Below are positions 42,748-51,406 of a stretch of DNA of 64,000 nucleotides, one piece after another. Under the pieces are notes generated by a model. It saw only the letters and a list, made by a program, of their open reading frames with translations. It ran no database searches and was not told the DNA's origin. The stretch comes from Paraflavisolibacter caeni (GTDB taxonomy: Bacteria; Bacteroidota; Bacteroidia; Chitinophagales; Chitinophagaceae), in the NCBI RefSeq assembly GCF_025628885.1, contig NZ_JAOTIF010000005.1:62001-126000 (forward strand). The letters are read 5' to 3'. The position numbers were made by a program, and so were the translations under genes. Every line of letters begins with the position of its first letter. Within the stretch, counting starts at the first letter, position 1.

Positions 42748-43134
42748 AATATTTATTTTGTTTTAGTGATGAGCAAAGAGAAGTTTTTTAAGAATATCAA
42801 AGGGGTAGCAGGGGTAACAGTACCCCCGTAAAATGCAGTATGGGTCTGAGAAATATTTTTAAAATTCATATGAGATTACTATGGAAAAGGAACAAATTCA
42901 GAATTGGGAATTCAGCTATGCTATATTTGTGAAATGACATAGACAAGAAACCATATTAAAATATTTGATAGCGAACGCTATTTGAAGAGTTACTGAAATC
43001 CGCCAAACTTTTTAGACACTACTCAGAAGATAGACCGGTCGCCTACGCTACGGCGTGGGCACGGCTATTGGTAGTGTCGGGGCTTGGCGGCCCTCAGTGA
43101 CCGTAGTCAGTGTACCACGCTTACTTTTTTTCTT
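42748..43134. other. Gene-free stretch within the element
   Basis: A 387-base divergent gap between the excisionase-like gene and the HHH-like gene. It is AT-rich near 42880-42960 and has a GC-rich block at about 43035-43080 with partly self-complementary bases (CGCCTACGCTACGGCG). It presumably holds divergent promoters. No origin iterons or RNA gene is recognised. Confidence 0.4.
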
Positions 43135-43359
43135 ATGAGCTACCAACAGGAAATATTAAACACTCCTATTCAAGATCTCTCTTTCAATTCTGAATTGAAA
43201 AATCTCTTAATTAGACAGGGCCATCAGAAATTACAGGATCTTTTGAATGTTCCTGTTTATAAATGGCACGACTATCCCGCCTTTAATTTCCATCATCAGT
43301 ATGAAATTGTAGATTTCCTGCAGGACCATGATATGATGGATTTCCTGAAGGAAGAATAA
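43135..43359 (+). CDS. Small RpoA-C-terminal/HHH-like protein
   Basis: A 74-residue protein from ATG 43135 (MSYQQEILNTPIQDLSFNSE). The stretch LKNLLIRQGHQKLQDLLNVP resembles the helix-hairpin-helix of the RNA polymerase alpha C-terminal domain. It ends DFLQDHDMMDFLKEE. The upstream 17 codons of the longer frame start at a poor site. Such single-domain proteins occur in Bacteroidota integrative elements. Confidence 0.5.
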   Translation: MSYQQEILNTPIQDLSFNSELKNLLIRQGHQKLQDLLNVPVYKWHDYPAFNFHHQYEIVDFLQDHDMMDFLKEE

Positions 43360-43448
43360 CCCCAGTCCGACTGTGGCGGAGAGCAACTGTGCACAGAACC
43401 TTTCCAAGAAGGTCGAGAGAGACAATTGAAACAGGTGAATGGAATGCT

Positions 43449-44618
43449 CTAGTATGATTGAACTTTTTTGAACATCTCGAGTAAAAGATCTTTTAAGGAA
43501 TCTTTAGCGGCAGTCTCAGGTGTATAATATTTTACTCTCAGGCTATCTGCAGAGATAGAGCCTGCTTGTGGTGTTCGGAAAATCTTTGCAATAGTTTTCA
43601 AAAGAGCTGTCTGGTTTTTATTGTTAAGAATGCCAACATCTTTAGCAGCTCTTATGAAAACAGCTAATTGTTGGACAGAAAGGGAGGTGTGTAACTTGTC
43701 ATCTTCATCTTTATCATGAGCAGGCGGTGAATGTTCATGAGCGGTATTGAAGCAAGCCTGTTGTTTATCTAAATAGTGTATTTCCTCTGAGATCCAGGTG
43801 CCGATTTGTTCTTTTAAACATTTCATCTGAGGTATGAAGGCTGCTGCAGGTTTTTCCTGTAATTGGTTTAAAGTTTTAAGAGCTGAGAGCAATGCATCTC
43901 TCTGCTCAACGGGTGTAGTGCATGCTGCAGTACAGGCCTGAAGGTTAGCCACATAATAGTTTAGCAGATCAACAATATTGAAGTTCATATAAATCAACAG
44001 ATCCATCAGGAGCTGGGAGGTGTATTGGGAGTCTAAGGGTATTTCTTTTATCTCTGTTAACAGGTCTTTCATGTATGCTATTCTTTTATAGCAGACAATG
44101 TCTTCGCCGTTACTTTGGATAAACTTTTGCAAATGGAAGCACAATATTTTCTTTAGCTTGGTATCAATGTTTGAAAAAACCGTTTTTTCCAGATACTCGA
44201 GCTCCTTTGTGATTTGGGCTCGCGTTGCTGCCAGGATATGATCCGGAACCTTTTCTTCCTTGTTGAAGTATCTTGGATAATGGGACTCTATAAAATGCAG
44301 CAAATGCTCCAAGCGTTTTAATATAGCATCGTACATACTATTTAACTCAGAAGCGGCATCTTGCAGAATATAAGCAAAGACTTTGTCCAGCATGCGTATC
44401 ATTGCCGACTGGCATTGACATACAAGGAGTACAAAGGATTTTTCATTTTCGATGTCTACAGACTTTTTAAGCAAGTAAGTTCTAATGCTTTCAGTTTCTG
44501 AAGTTGCTTCATTTATCCAAATCTCTAAAAAACGACAAGAGGCATCAATTCCTTCTGTGTTTACAGGGTTAATCCGTACATTAATCAAATAATATAGCTT
44601 TTCTAATGAATTTTTCAA
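43449..44618 (-). CDS. RteC-like element regulator
   Basis: A 389-residue mostly helical protein with a Cys-rich centre (LQACTAACTTPVEQRDALLS). The C-terminus reads LAVFIRAAKDVGILNNKNQT, then a helix and ISADSLRVKYYTPETAAKDS, resembling the RteC family that controls transfer of Bacteroides conjugative elements. The homology is by overall shape and is moderate. It lies downstream of the integrase gene and is encoded on the same strand. Confidence 0.5.
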   Translation of the reverse strand: MKNSLEKLYYLINVRINPVNTEGIDASCRFLEIWINEATSETESIRTYLLKKSVDIENEKSFVLLVCQCQSAMIRMLDKVFAYILQDAASELNSMYDAILKRLEHLLHFIESHYPRYFNKEEKVPDHILAATRAQITKELEYLEKTVFSNIDTKLKKILCFHLQKFIQSNGEDIVCYKRIAYMKDLLTEIKEIPLDSQYTSQLLMDLLIYMNFNIVDLLNYYVANLQACTAACTTPVEQRDALLSALKTLNQLQEKPAAAFIPQMKCLKEQIGTWISEEIHYLDKQQACFNTAHEHSPPAHDKDEDDKLHTSLSVQQLAVFIRAAKDVGILNNKNQTALLKTIAKIFRTPQAGSISADSLRVKYYTPETAAKDSLKDLLLEMFKKVQSY

Positions 44619-45058
44619 TTTGTCTCAGTTTAGTGATGGTTGCTTTATCGTTTCGTTTTTTGTTTCAATAGAATTGAGCCTTGTTCACTGTTTAGTGAAG
44701 AAGCAAAAATTACCTTATCAAACCTGTAAGGGATTGATGAAATAATCTGGCGAGCTAGTTGTGAATTCAGGCAGGGACAACCTAGTTGCATGTTGGATTG
44801 GTCCCTAAAGGGTTGTTTCAGGGTAGGTCAGCTACATTGGCATTCAAACAATTTGGTTACGGATGAAGGGAAATGATGGTTTGTTTCAGAAGGCTAATGT
44901 CTATATGGCAACCAAACGGGCGTTAAATATATTATACTTTATAAAAAACCTGCTCATTTACCTTATAATTTTTTTTAAAGATAAAAGAGACAGGTTTGTA
45001 TAGAATTGGAAATTGGTATTGAGCTATCTTTATTTATTAATAAAGTTTGGTTTAATAG
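44619..45058. other. Gene-free stretch between integrase and RteC-like gene
   Basis: A 440-base AT-rich gap downstream of the integrase stop. It likely holds the promoter of the RteC-like gene. No hairpin, repeat or gene is recognised by eye. Confidence 0.4.
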
Positions 45059-46315
45059 CTAGCTACCGGTTTTCCCTATTTGCAGTTTGCCCGTAATTTT
45101 TGCTCTTACCTCTTTCATGTTCCTGCTCACTTTTACATCGGTTGTTTTGGCGTAGATCTGGGTGGTACGAATGGAATTATGGCCGAGCATTTCGCTGGCT
45201 GATTCAATAGGACAATCGTTCTCGAGTAAAACAGTGGTGGCGAAAGTATGCCTGGCTGTGTGGGTGGTGAGATTTTTGTTGATGCCGGCAATAGCTGCAA
45301 TTTCTTTGAGGTATGCGTTGTAACGCTGGTTGCTGTTTACCGGCAATAGTTTATTATAAGCCTGGCAATAAGGATGACTCCTGTACTTTTCGATGATGGC
45401 CAAGGGAATTTCCATTAGGGGCACATTGGATTTATTATCGTTTTTGTAACGGTCCCTGATCATCCATTTGGAGCCATCGATCCATGGGACTACGTTCTCG
45501 GGTGTTAGTTTATAAACATCTATATAGGCATACCCGGTGAAGCAACTGAATACATAAACATCTCTGACTTCTTCCAAACGGGCAACAGTCATGGGGGTTT
45601 CGTACAGTCCAACCAACTCTTGCCAGGTGAGGCGTTCTCTCTTCGGATTTTTATAGGAGCACTTGAAAGCAGCCATGGGAGAAGTGGGGATATATTCCTG
45701 TAGGACAGCATAGTGAAACACCTGCTTTGTATTTTTCAGATACTTCATGGCTGTGTTCATGCCAATGTTATCGACAGTAGTGAGATAATGCTTGAAATCA
45801 TCGCCAAAGGTGTTTTTGATTTCGCTGATCAATTTCTGGCTATTGGAATATTTGTGTTTCAGAAAGTCAATTACTTTTTGTTTGGTGATTTCGAAGCGCT
45901 GCCAAGTCTTCACCTTCAGCGTGGGCTCTTTGGCTTCTGCCCTTTCCTTTAATATCTTATTATACTCTGCGAACACTTCATTGATGGTTTTGTTGCGGGG
46001 CCCTATGCCGAGATAGGTGTTTTTGAGCATTTCAGCTGTTACCCTTTCATGGGTGGCATCAAGCTGGTCGTAAGTTTTTTGGAGGCCTGCTTTGATCTTT
46101 CGTAATTCGCGGTTGATAGTGACAGCTTCTTCACTAAAGCCTTTGGCTTCTCCGGACTTTGAGCTCCAATTATCTGCTTTGATCTTTTTGCCTGTGGAGA
46201 ACTCGGCTCTCTTTCCTTCGACAGTGATGCGGCAATAAATGGGGATTTTTCCATCTTCAGACTGTTTGGCTTTACATAGCCAAAACAGGATTGCAGTGTT
46301 TTGATTGATTTTCAT
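45059..46315 (-). CDS. Tyrosine recombinase/integrase
   Basis: A 418-residue site-specific recombinase. An Arm-binding domain (residues 1-90) is followed by a SAM-like core-binding domain (100-200) and a catalytic domain. The catalytic block reads FSCFTGYAYIDVYKLTPENV, where the first Arg is replaced (TGYAY), as in many Bacteroidota element integrases. The second part has THTARHTFATT (HxxR), then LGHNSIRTTQIYA, with the nucleophilic Tyr near the end. It is about 300 bases from tandem tRNA-Lys genes, a normal target. Confidence 0.9.
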   Translation of the reverse strand: MKINQNTAILFWLCKAKQSEDGKIPIYCRITVEGKRAEFSTGKKIKADNWSSKSGEAKGFSEEAVTINRELRKIKAGLQKTYDQLDATHERVTAEMLKNTYLGIGPRNKTINEVFAEYNKILKERAEAKEPTLKVKTWQRFEITKQKVIDFLKHKYSNSQKLISEIKNTFGDDFKHYLTTVDNIGMNTAMKYLKNTKQVFHYAVLQEYIPTSPMAAFKCSYKNPKRERLTWQELVGLYETPMTVARLEEVRDVYVFSCFTGYAYIDVYKLTPENVVPWIDGSKWMIRDRYKNDNKSNVPLMEIPLAIIEKYRSHPYCQAYNKLLPVNSNQRYNAYLKEIAAIAGINKNLTTHTARHTFATTVLLENDCPIESASEMLGHNSIRTTQIYAKTTDVKVSRNMKEVRAKITGKLQIGKTGS

Positions 46316-46331
46316 GATGTGGTGATTTGAA

Positions 46332-46470
46332 GTAACCGAATTTTGATTTGTTTTGAAGTTTTATGCACTAATCAAAACTCTATAAACCCACGCCCATCAA
46401 GCAATTCATCAAATTCGGTTACCTATTTCTAACCAATTCGGTTACCTTATTCTTCAATTTCGGTTACCTA
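46332..46470. repeat. Repeated ATTCGGTTACC sites beside the integrase gene
   Basis: Three direct copies of AATTCGGTTACCT or ATTTCGGTTACCT at about 46412, 46435 and 46456 are spaced 21-24 bp. One inverted copy (GTAACCGAATTTT) lies at 46332-46344, immediately before the integrase start, and a diverged CCCGAAATGGT follows at 46483. Their position between integrase and tRNA fits arm-type integrase sites or operators of the integrase promoter. Confidence 0.55.
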
Positions 46471-46584
46471 AAAGTAGGGGTAAGAAATGGTACCCGAAAT
46501 GGTCACCATTTTATTTAAAATCGATTGAATTAAATTGATGAAAGATTTTTTGAAATACTTGAAAATCAATAATATTTGAAATGA

Positions 46585-46609
46585 AAAAGCCTCCGTTGTG
46601 GAGGCTTTT
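46585..46609 (-). terminator. Terminator downstream of the first tRNA-Lys
   Basis: AAAAGCCTCC / GGAGGCTTTT (46585-46594, 46600-46609) with a five-base loop. On the minus strand it starts two bases after the tRNA 3' end and ends in a T-run. Confidence 0.85.
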
Positions 46610-46610
46610 G

Positions 46611-46683
46611 TGATCCCGCTGGGACTCGAACCCAGGGCCCATACATTAAAAGTGTATTGCTCTACCAACTGAGCTACGGAATC
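46611..46683 (-). tRNA. tRNA-Lys (anticodon TTT), copy A
   Basis: On the minus strand: GATTCCG acceptor arm, GTAGCTCAGTTGGTAGAGC D-arm, anticodon loop with CTTTTAA (TTT), GGTTCGAGTCC T-arm, and CGGGATC pairing with the 5' end, plus discriminator A. CCA is not encoded. It is 73 nt and identical to the copy at 46786. It has its own terminator. A frame drawn across it is not a gene. Confidence 0.95.
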
Positions 46684-46751
46684 AATATCTTTTAAGTTTT
46701 AGAAAAAATAAAAGATAAAAAACAATTCTATTAAAATCGGTATTTAAGAAA

Positions 46752-46776
46752 CAGCCCCTTGTGATTCAAGAGGCTG
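46752..46776 (-). terminator. Terminator-like hairpin downstream of the second tRNA-Lys
   Basis: CAGCCcCTTG / CAAGaGGCTG (46752-46761, 46767-46776) with one mismatched pair and a five-base loop. On the minus strand it follows the tRNA at 46786 and is followed by TTTCTT. Confidence 0.65.
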
Positions 46777-46785
46777 CTTCGTTTG

Positions 46786-46858
46786 TGATCCCGCTGGGAC
46801 TCGAACCCAGGGCCCATACATTAAAAGTGTATTGCTCTACCAACTGAGCTACGGAATC
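46786..46858 (-). tRNA. tRNA-Lys (anticodon TTT), copy B
   Basis: Identical over its full 73 nt to copy A, with the same D-, anticodon (TTT) and T-arms. The tandem arrangement, with a different spacer and terminator after each, points to an old duplication. Either copy could act as the attachment site of the neighbouring element. Confidence 0.95.
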
Positions 46859-47126
46859 ATCTATTTTGAGTTCTGGCTATCTTTATTTAAGCCATTTTTC
46901 GTTTGGGAGTGCAAATATAGAACCCTTTTTCATTCCTGCAAAAAAAAATGCAGTTATCATCTCATTATCCCCAAAGCATGCTTTTACAGTGCTTACAGGA
47001 CAACAGTTCCAAAATTCTTTACACTTTGACTCAAACCCACAGCTAGCGCTAGTTTCAGAAATAGAAAATATAGTTTTCAAGATATAGTATCGCGCTGATT
47101 TTTTAGAAACAATGTTGAATTTGAAT

Positions 47127-47134
47127 TAGGTTTG
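47127..47134 (+). promoter_or_regulatory. Bacteroidota -7 promoter element
   Basis: TAGGTTTG matches the TAnnTTTG consensus and lies 19 bases before the ATG of the SDR gene. The -33 element is weak. Confidence 0.45.
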
Positions 47135-47152
47135 CGCAACTAATTTTCACCC

Positions 47153-47962
47153 ATGTCTGATTTCTTTAAAAATAAAGTTGTAGCCGTAACCGGTGGAAGC
47201 GAAGGCATTGGAAAGGCCCTTGTTGAATTATTGTTAAGCAAGGGCGCCAAAGTGTCAACCTGCGGCCGCAATTATGACAAACTTTACCACCTGCAATCGC
47301 GGTTCCCCTCCTATCCGCTGCATACTGTAGCTGCAGATGTGAGCATAGAAAACGACTGCCGCCACTTTATTCATTCCACTATTAAAATGATGGGTGGCAT
47401 AGATATCCTCATCAATAATGCGGGCATTTCTATGAAGGCATTGGTTCAGGATGCATCGACAGAAGTGATGCGCAATGTAATGAACGTTAATTTCTTTGGC
47501 GCTGCTTACTGCACCAAACATGCACTCGATACAATTATACAACGCAAAGGGGTAATCGTAGGCATTTCTTCTATTGCAGGTTACCGGGGTTTACCTGGAC
47601 GCAGCGCCTACTCAGCTTCCAAATTTGCTTTGCAGGGATGGCTCGAAGCCCTTCGTACAGAATTGTTAGGTACAGGTGTTCATGTAATGTGGGTATGCCC
47701 TGGCTATACAACATCCAACATCAGGTATGCAGCTTTGAATGAAGAAGGCAATGCACAAGGAGAAAGTCCGTTAGATGAATCAGGCCTGATGAGCCCGGAA
47801 GAGTGTGCCGTTCATATTTTGAAAGCAATTGAAAAGAAGAAGCGCACAATGGTTATGACCTTTATGGGAAAAGAAACAGTCTTCCTGAATAAGTTTTTTC
47901 CCGGCCTTACAGACAGACTGGTAAAAAGATTTTTCTTCAAAGACGGAAAGCTGATTAAATAA
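47153..47962 (+). CDS. SDR-family oxidoreductase
   Basis: A 269-residue Rossmann-fold enzyme. NAD(P)-binding motif TGGSEGIGKALVELL; NNAG motif (LINNAGISMKAL); catalytic Ser in GISSIAGYRGL and YSASK for Tyr/Lys. This is the complete classical SDR set. The substrate is unknown; GLPGRSAYSASKFALQG and the C-terminal loop resemble short-chain ketoreductases that act on lipids or steroids. It is monocistronic or the first gene of a loose cluster with the SAM enzyme. Confidence 0.92.
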   Translation: MSDFFKNKVVAVTGGSEGIGKALVELLLSKGAKVSTCGRNYDKLYHLQSRFPSYPLHTVAADVSIENDCRHFIHSTIKMMGGIDILINNAGISMKALVQDASTEVMRNVMNVNFFGAAYCTKHALDTIIQRKGVIVGISSIAGYRGLPGRSAYSASKFALQGWLEALRTELLGTGVHVMWVCPGYTTSNIRYAALNEEGNAQGESPLDESGLMSPEECAVHILKAIEKKKRTMVMTFMGKETVFLNKFFPGLTDRLVKRFFFKDGKLIK

Positions 47963-48034
47963 AGAACTTTTTCAATTACCCATTCATTTTACTTTCCATT
48001 TTTTAAATTCTAAATTTCACATTTCTCATATCAA

Positions 48035-48862
48035 ATGCCCTTAGTTACACTTACATCAGATATCGGTAATCAGGACTACCTTGTAGGTGCCGCTAAGGGC
48101 AGGCTTTTATGCATCAATCCCGAATTCAACATTATCGATATTTCACACAGCCTGTCCCCATTCAATTACCCCCAGGCTGCCTATGTTTGCCGCAGTGCCA
48201 TTAAAAACTTTCCAGAGTACTCTTATCACATTATTCTGGTCAACCTTTTTGAATCAAAGCCAGAACAATTACTGCTGGCCTTTCATCATGATCAATACAT
48301 CATCTGTGCCGATAATGGCCTACTGAGTATGATTTTGGAGGGAAAACCCGAAATGGTGATCGGTCTTCCGCTGGAAAAAACTGCGATTAAAAACACACTT
48401 TATTGCATTGACATCGCTGCAAAAGCGATCACACAAATGCTCAATGGAGAGCCAGCTGAAAAGATTGGCATCCCTGATGTTGAGTACATTGAAAAGAACC
48501 CGCTGCGTCCCTTACTTAGTGACAATTGGATGGAAGGTCAGATCATCTTCATCGACAACTTTGAAAATGTCATCGTTAACATTACACAGGAGCAGTTTGA
48601 ACAACAACGTAAGGGCAGGAAATTTAAGATCATATTCAAGCGCGATGAAATGATTGAACGAATTAGCGGTTCTTATGCCGATGTACCTCAGGGTGAAAAA
48701 CTGGTATTGTTCAACAGCGCGGGATATATGGAGATCGCCATCAACAAAGGCAATGCAGCCGGCCTGTTTGGACTCAAGGGCTTCAAAGAGTCGCACAGCC
48801 AGTTCTCTGCCGTGCTGCAAAACAGGCTATTCTATCAGACTGTAAAAGTTTACTTTGAATAA
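48035..48862 (+). CDS. SAM hydroxide adenosyltransferase (DUF62)
   Basis: A 275-residue protein of the DUF62/fluorinase-like superfamily. The N-terminal motif TSDIGNQDYLVGAAKG, then DISHSLSPFNYPQAAYV and ADNGLLSMIL, are canonical SAM-binding blocks. The C-terminal beta domain starts at FIDNFENVIVNI. Members hydrolyse S-adenosylmethionine to adenosine and methionine, rather than halogenate it. Whether that activity is used to recycle SAM or in signalling is unknown. Confidence 0.88.
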   Translation: MPLVTLTSDIGNQDYLVGAAKGRLLCINPEFNIIDISHSLSPFNYPQAAYVCRSAIKNFPEYSYHIILVNLFESKPEQLLLAFHHDQYIICADNGLLSMILEGKPEMVIGLPLEKTAIKNTLYCIDIAAKAITQMLNGEPAEKIGIPDVEYIEKNPLRPLLSDNWMEGQIIFIDNFENVIVNITQEQFEQQRKGRKFKIIFKRDEMIERISGSYADVPQGEKLVLFNSAGYMEIAINKGNAAGLFGLKGFKESHSQFSAVLQNRLFYQTVKVYFE

Positions 48863-48908
48863 CCGCCTTCACCTCTAACTTCGCACCTCCTAGTTAGATC
48901 AATAATAT

Positions 48909-49967
48909 ATGCAAGTTGACATACTCATCATTGGCCAGGGCATTTGTGGCACTATGCTTTCTTGGAACTTATTCAAAGAAGGCAAAAGCTTTTTAATTGT
49001 TGACAACAACCTGCCTGCGGCTCCTTCAAAGGTTGCTGCAGGAGTCATTAACCCGGTTACAGGCAGGCGCTACTCCTATAGCTGGATGATCGACACTTTA
49101 ATGCCTTTTGCGCATGAAAGCTATGCCGAAATTGGCAACTTCCTGGATCAAAAAATCAGTTTTGAGAAGTCCATCATTGACTTTTTTCCCTCTGCCCAAA
49201 TGCGGGATGCGTTTGTTACACGCATGACAGAAAATGATACCTACCTGCATACCTACCCCGATCAAAACCAGTTCAACCAGTATTTTAACTATGAATTTGG
49301 TTGTGGAAAGATCCAGCCCGCCTACACCACCGACCTTCAAACATTGCTGTCCTCCTGGAGATCTTACCTAACAAACCGCAACTTGTTATTGGAAGAAGAC
49401 TTCAAGGCAGAAAACCTGTCCTTCCAGACAGACTCTGTTTCTTACAACCATATCACTGCTGAAAAGATTATCTTTTGCGATGGTATTCACTCTATGAACT
49501 ACTCATGGTTCAAAGGGCTACCGTTTGCTCCTAGCAAAGGCGAAGCTATTTTAATTGAAAGCAAGGAACTCACCAACCAGCATATCTTCAAAAAGAGCAT
49601 GGCCATTGTACCACTATTCTCCGAAGATTTGTTCTGGGTAGGATCTTCTTACGAGTGGGATTATAGCCATCCCAACCCAACCAACGAGTTCTTAGAAAAA
49701 ACAAAATTTCATCTCGACACATGGCTGAAAGTTCCCTACAAAATTGTTGATCACAAAGCTGCGCTGAGGCCTTCCACCCTGGAAAGGAGACCCTTCGTGG
49801 GATTTCACCCGCAAAACCCAATGATTGGTATACTAAATGGCATGGGCACTAAAGGCGCGTCATTAACACCCTACTTTGCCCAACAACTTGCCCAGCATAT
49901 TGTCAATGGAGTTCCAATTACACCAGAAGCAGATATAAACCGCTTCCAGCGAATTCTTTCTAAATAA
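48909..49967 (+). CDS. FAD-dependent oxidoreductase (DAO family)
   Basis: A 352-residue protein with an N-terminal dinucleotide-binding motif (DILIIGQGICGTMLSWNLF) and VAAGVINPVTGRRYSY. The C-terminal FAD contact is AALRPSTLERRPFVGFHP, followed by LNGMGTKGASLTP. These are marks of the DAO family (glycine/D-amino-acid oxidase-like). It probably oxidises an amine or amino acid. A strong terminator follows the gene. Confidence 0.87.
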   Translation: MQVDILIIGQGICGTMLSWNLFKEGKSFLIVDNNLPAAPSKVAAGVINPVTGRRYSYSWMIDTLMPFAHESYAEIGNFLDQKISFEKSIIDFFPSAQMRDAFVTRMTENDTYLHTYPDQNQFNQYFNYEFGCGKIQPAYTTDLQTLLSSWRSYLTNRNLLLEEDFKAENLSFQTDSVSYNHITAEKIIFCDGIHSMNYSWFKGLPFAPSKGEAILIESKELTNQHIFKKSMAIVPLFSEDLFWVGSSYEWDYSHPNPTNEFLEKTKFHLDTWLKVPYKIVDHKAALRPSTLERRPFVGFHPQNPMIGILNGMGTKGASLTPYFAQQLAQHIVNGVPITPEADINRFQRILSK

Positions 49968-50002
49968 GAAAAAAACATGAGGCAATAAACGCATTTTCCT
50001 GT

Positions 50003-50040
50003 AACGTAAATCCACCCTAACGGATTTACGTTTCTCTTGT
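50003..50040 (+). terminator. Intrinsic terminator after the DAO oxidase
   Basis: AACGTAAATCC / GGATTTACGTT (50003-50013, 50022-50032) with an 8-base loop and a T-rich tail (TTCTCTTGT). Confidence 0.78.
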
Positions 50041-50047
50041 ATTTTTG
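50040..50047 (+). promoter_or_regulatory. Bacteroidota -7 promoter element
   Basis: TATTTTTG fits TAnnTTTG and lies 15 bases before the start at 50063. It abuts the terminator of the previous gene. Confidence 0.5.
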
Positions 50048-50062
50048 CGCCTTTAATCAATC

Positions 50063-50473
50063 ATGAGCCATTTTAACGAACCCCAATACGTGATTCCGGC
50101 CCGCTACCGGAAAATGGAAAATATGCACATCATCTTCTGGCTGCTGAAAGATGTCAGCTGGTGCATGATATGGAAAGAACTGGGTTTGATCATGATTTTG
50201 CCCACCCTGATCATTTCTATTATTATAGCCTGGCGCACAAGAGACTTAAAGTCCGAACTGGCCCACAACCTGGCCATTACTTTCTGGATCTCCGCCAACT
50301 CCTATTGGATGATCTCCGAATTTTTTGGCTTTGACGAAGTGCTCATCTGGCATCAATTCACAGGCAAGCACCTGGCCATCCTCCCATTTGCGATTGGCGT
50401 ACTCACTTTAGCATACTATTACCTCTTCCAAAGACAAAAAGAAGAAAAGCAAGCACAAGTGGTTACGCTATAA
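50063..50473 (+). CDS. Small multi-pass membrane protein
   Basis: A 136-residue protein with four possible helices (about 25-40, 42-62, 75-95, 108-128). The order is a polar N-terminus, LIMILPTLIISIIIAWRTRD, ITFWISANSYWMISEFFGFD and LAILPFAIGVLTLAYYYLF. Many Trp and His residues near the membrane are notable. I do not recognise a family. Confidence 0.7.
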   Translation: MSHFNEPQYVIPARYRKMENMHIIFWLLKDVSWCMIWKELGLIMILPTLIISIIIAWRTRDLKSELAHNLAITFWISANSYWMISEFFGFDEVLIWHQFTGKHLAILPFAIGVLTLAYYYLFQRQKEEKQAQVVTL

Positions 50474-51160
50474 AAAATATTCTTTATCAATCAACTAATT
50501 ATAATTAAGTTTTCTCTACTCCCCACATACAAATCCAGCGCCTTATTCCGCCCTTTCTAATATATCTAACTACCCACATGAGTGCAAGGCGGAATACAGC
50601 GCCTCCAGTCTCTCCTCCTATCACGCAAAACTCTTTCTTCCAACCCACGCCAGTCTAACCACAAAAGCACCGATCAAATTATCTATCTAACATAAATGCA
50701 TCCTAATGACCTGTAGTTCAAATTCTTGTGCACTGGCAAGGCTGCGCACGCGGAGCGATTGCGGCAGCCTTGATTTTTTGGTTCCTTTTGCATCAAGACA
50801 AAAGGAACAAAGGAAACCGTTTAAACTCCTATTTTCGCGCTTAACCTCTTATTTTACCGCCCATCACACATACTTTACCGATCATATGGCAAAAAGTACC
50901 GTTCATATCGGATGGGCTTGAAATACCCCTTAACATCGATATATCTTTACGTCTTCAAATCAAATAGGAGTATTTCTCCACCCAACATGAACAAATTTCT
51001 GGAATCCTTATTTACCCACTATCGTCTTTGGGTAAACCCACCGGAAATCTCCAACCTGTAATTTTTCCACAGTAAAGATTCAACCGAGTTAAGGACATGT
51101 GCCTTTGCACAAGGCATGTATTCTAGCCGTTGCACACGGCAGTATTCAACATTCATCAAA
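50474..51160. other. Long intergenic region
   Basis: About 690 bases without a supported gene. It contains the double inverted-repeat element at 50737-50808. Frames in this part (for example 50706-50921) run through the repeat and are not credited. Confidence 0.5.
50737..50808. repeat. Composite double-hairpin element
   Basis: Hairpin 1: CAAGGCTGC / GCAGCCTTG (50737-50745, 50764-50772). Hairpin 2: GTTCCTTTTG / CAAAAGGAAC (50781-50790, 50799-50808). They are 8 bases apart, joined by a T-run. I recall closely similar sequence in intergenic regions of other Bacteroidota genomes; a dispersed palindromic repeat (REP-like) is the likely reading. Confidence 0.6.
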
Positions 51161-51340
51161 ATGAAATCAAAAAAATGGATGGTGATAGCCATTGCTATGC
51201 TCATTCTGGTCTTACACCATCATACACATATCAACTACAACCAAACACAAATCCGAAAGCGCCGTATTCAGCCGGTACAGGAAACAAAATCAGATTTCTT
51301 TCTGTTGCCAGGCTTTTTACCCGTCGCATTGGGATGGTAA
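51161..51340 (+). CDS. Small membrane-associated peptide
   Basis: A 59-residue frame from ATG 51161: MKSKKWMVIAIAMLILVLHH, an N-terminal helix with positive inside, then a His/Thr/Asn segment and a C-terminal hydrophobic part ending PGFLPVALGW. It lies 66 nt upstream of the 51.4-56.6 kb operon in the same direction. It may be its first gene; evidence is limited to the frame and topology. Confidence 0.4.
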   Translation: MKSKKWMVIAIAMLILVLHHHTHINYNQTQIRKRRIQPVQETKSDFFLLPGFLPVALGW

Positions 51341-51406
51341 ACCATTGCGTGTATTGAAATAAACGCTCATTATAAACCATTTTTTCAAACCTAAAAATCA
51401 ACAACT

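Larger units (their letters stand above)
37519..46610. mobile_element. Integrative element at tRNA-Lys carrying Kiwa and HigBA
   Basis: The content is integrase, repeats, RteC-like regulator, excisionase-like HTH, Rep and DnaC-like proteins, then a toxin-antitoxin and Kiwa module. This is a usual element layout, ending beside tRNA-Lys. The right boundary is taken as the 3' end of the nearer tRNA gene (46611). The left boundary is an estimate: a repeat of the tRNA end was not seen by eye. There are no mobilisation or conjugation genes in view, so the element may be defective or its left half lies elsewhere. Confidence 0.5.

Noticed and set aside
46332-46470. Reading the ATTCGGTTACC repeats as a CRISPR or plasmid origin
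   Set aside because: There are only three or four copies, one inverted, without spacers of constant length; integrase sites explain them better.
46468-46668. A 66-codon minus frame
   Set aside because: It runs through the tRNA-Lys gene and its terminator, so it is not a gene.
37206-46683. Left attachment site formed by a repeat of the tRNA-Lys 3' end
   Set aside because: I searched by eye for the tRNA end in the 34-40 kb region and did not see it; the left boundary remains open.
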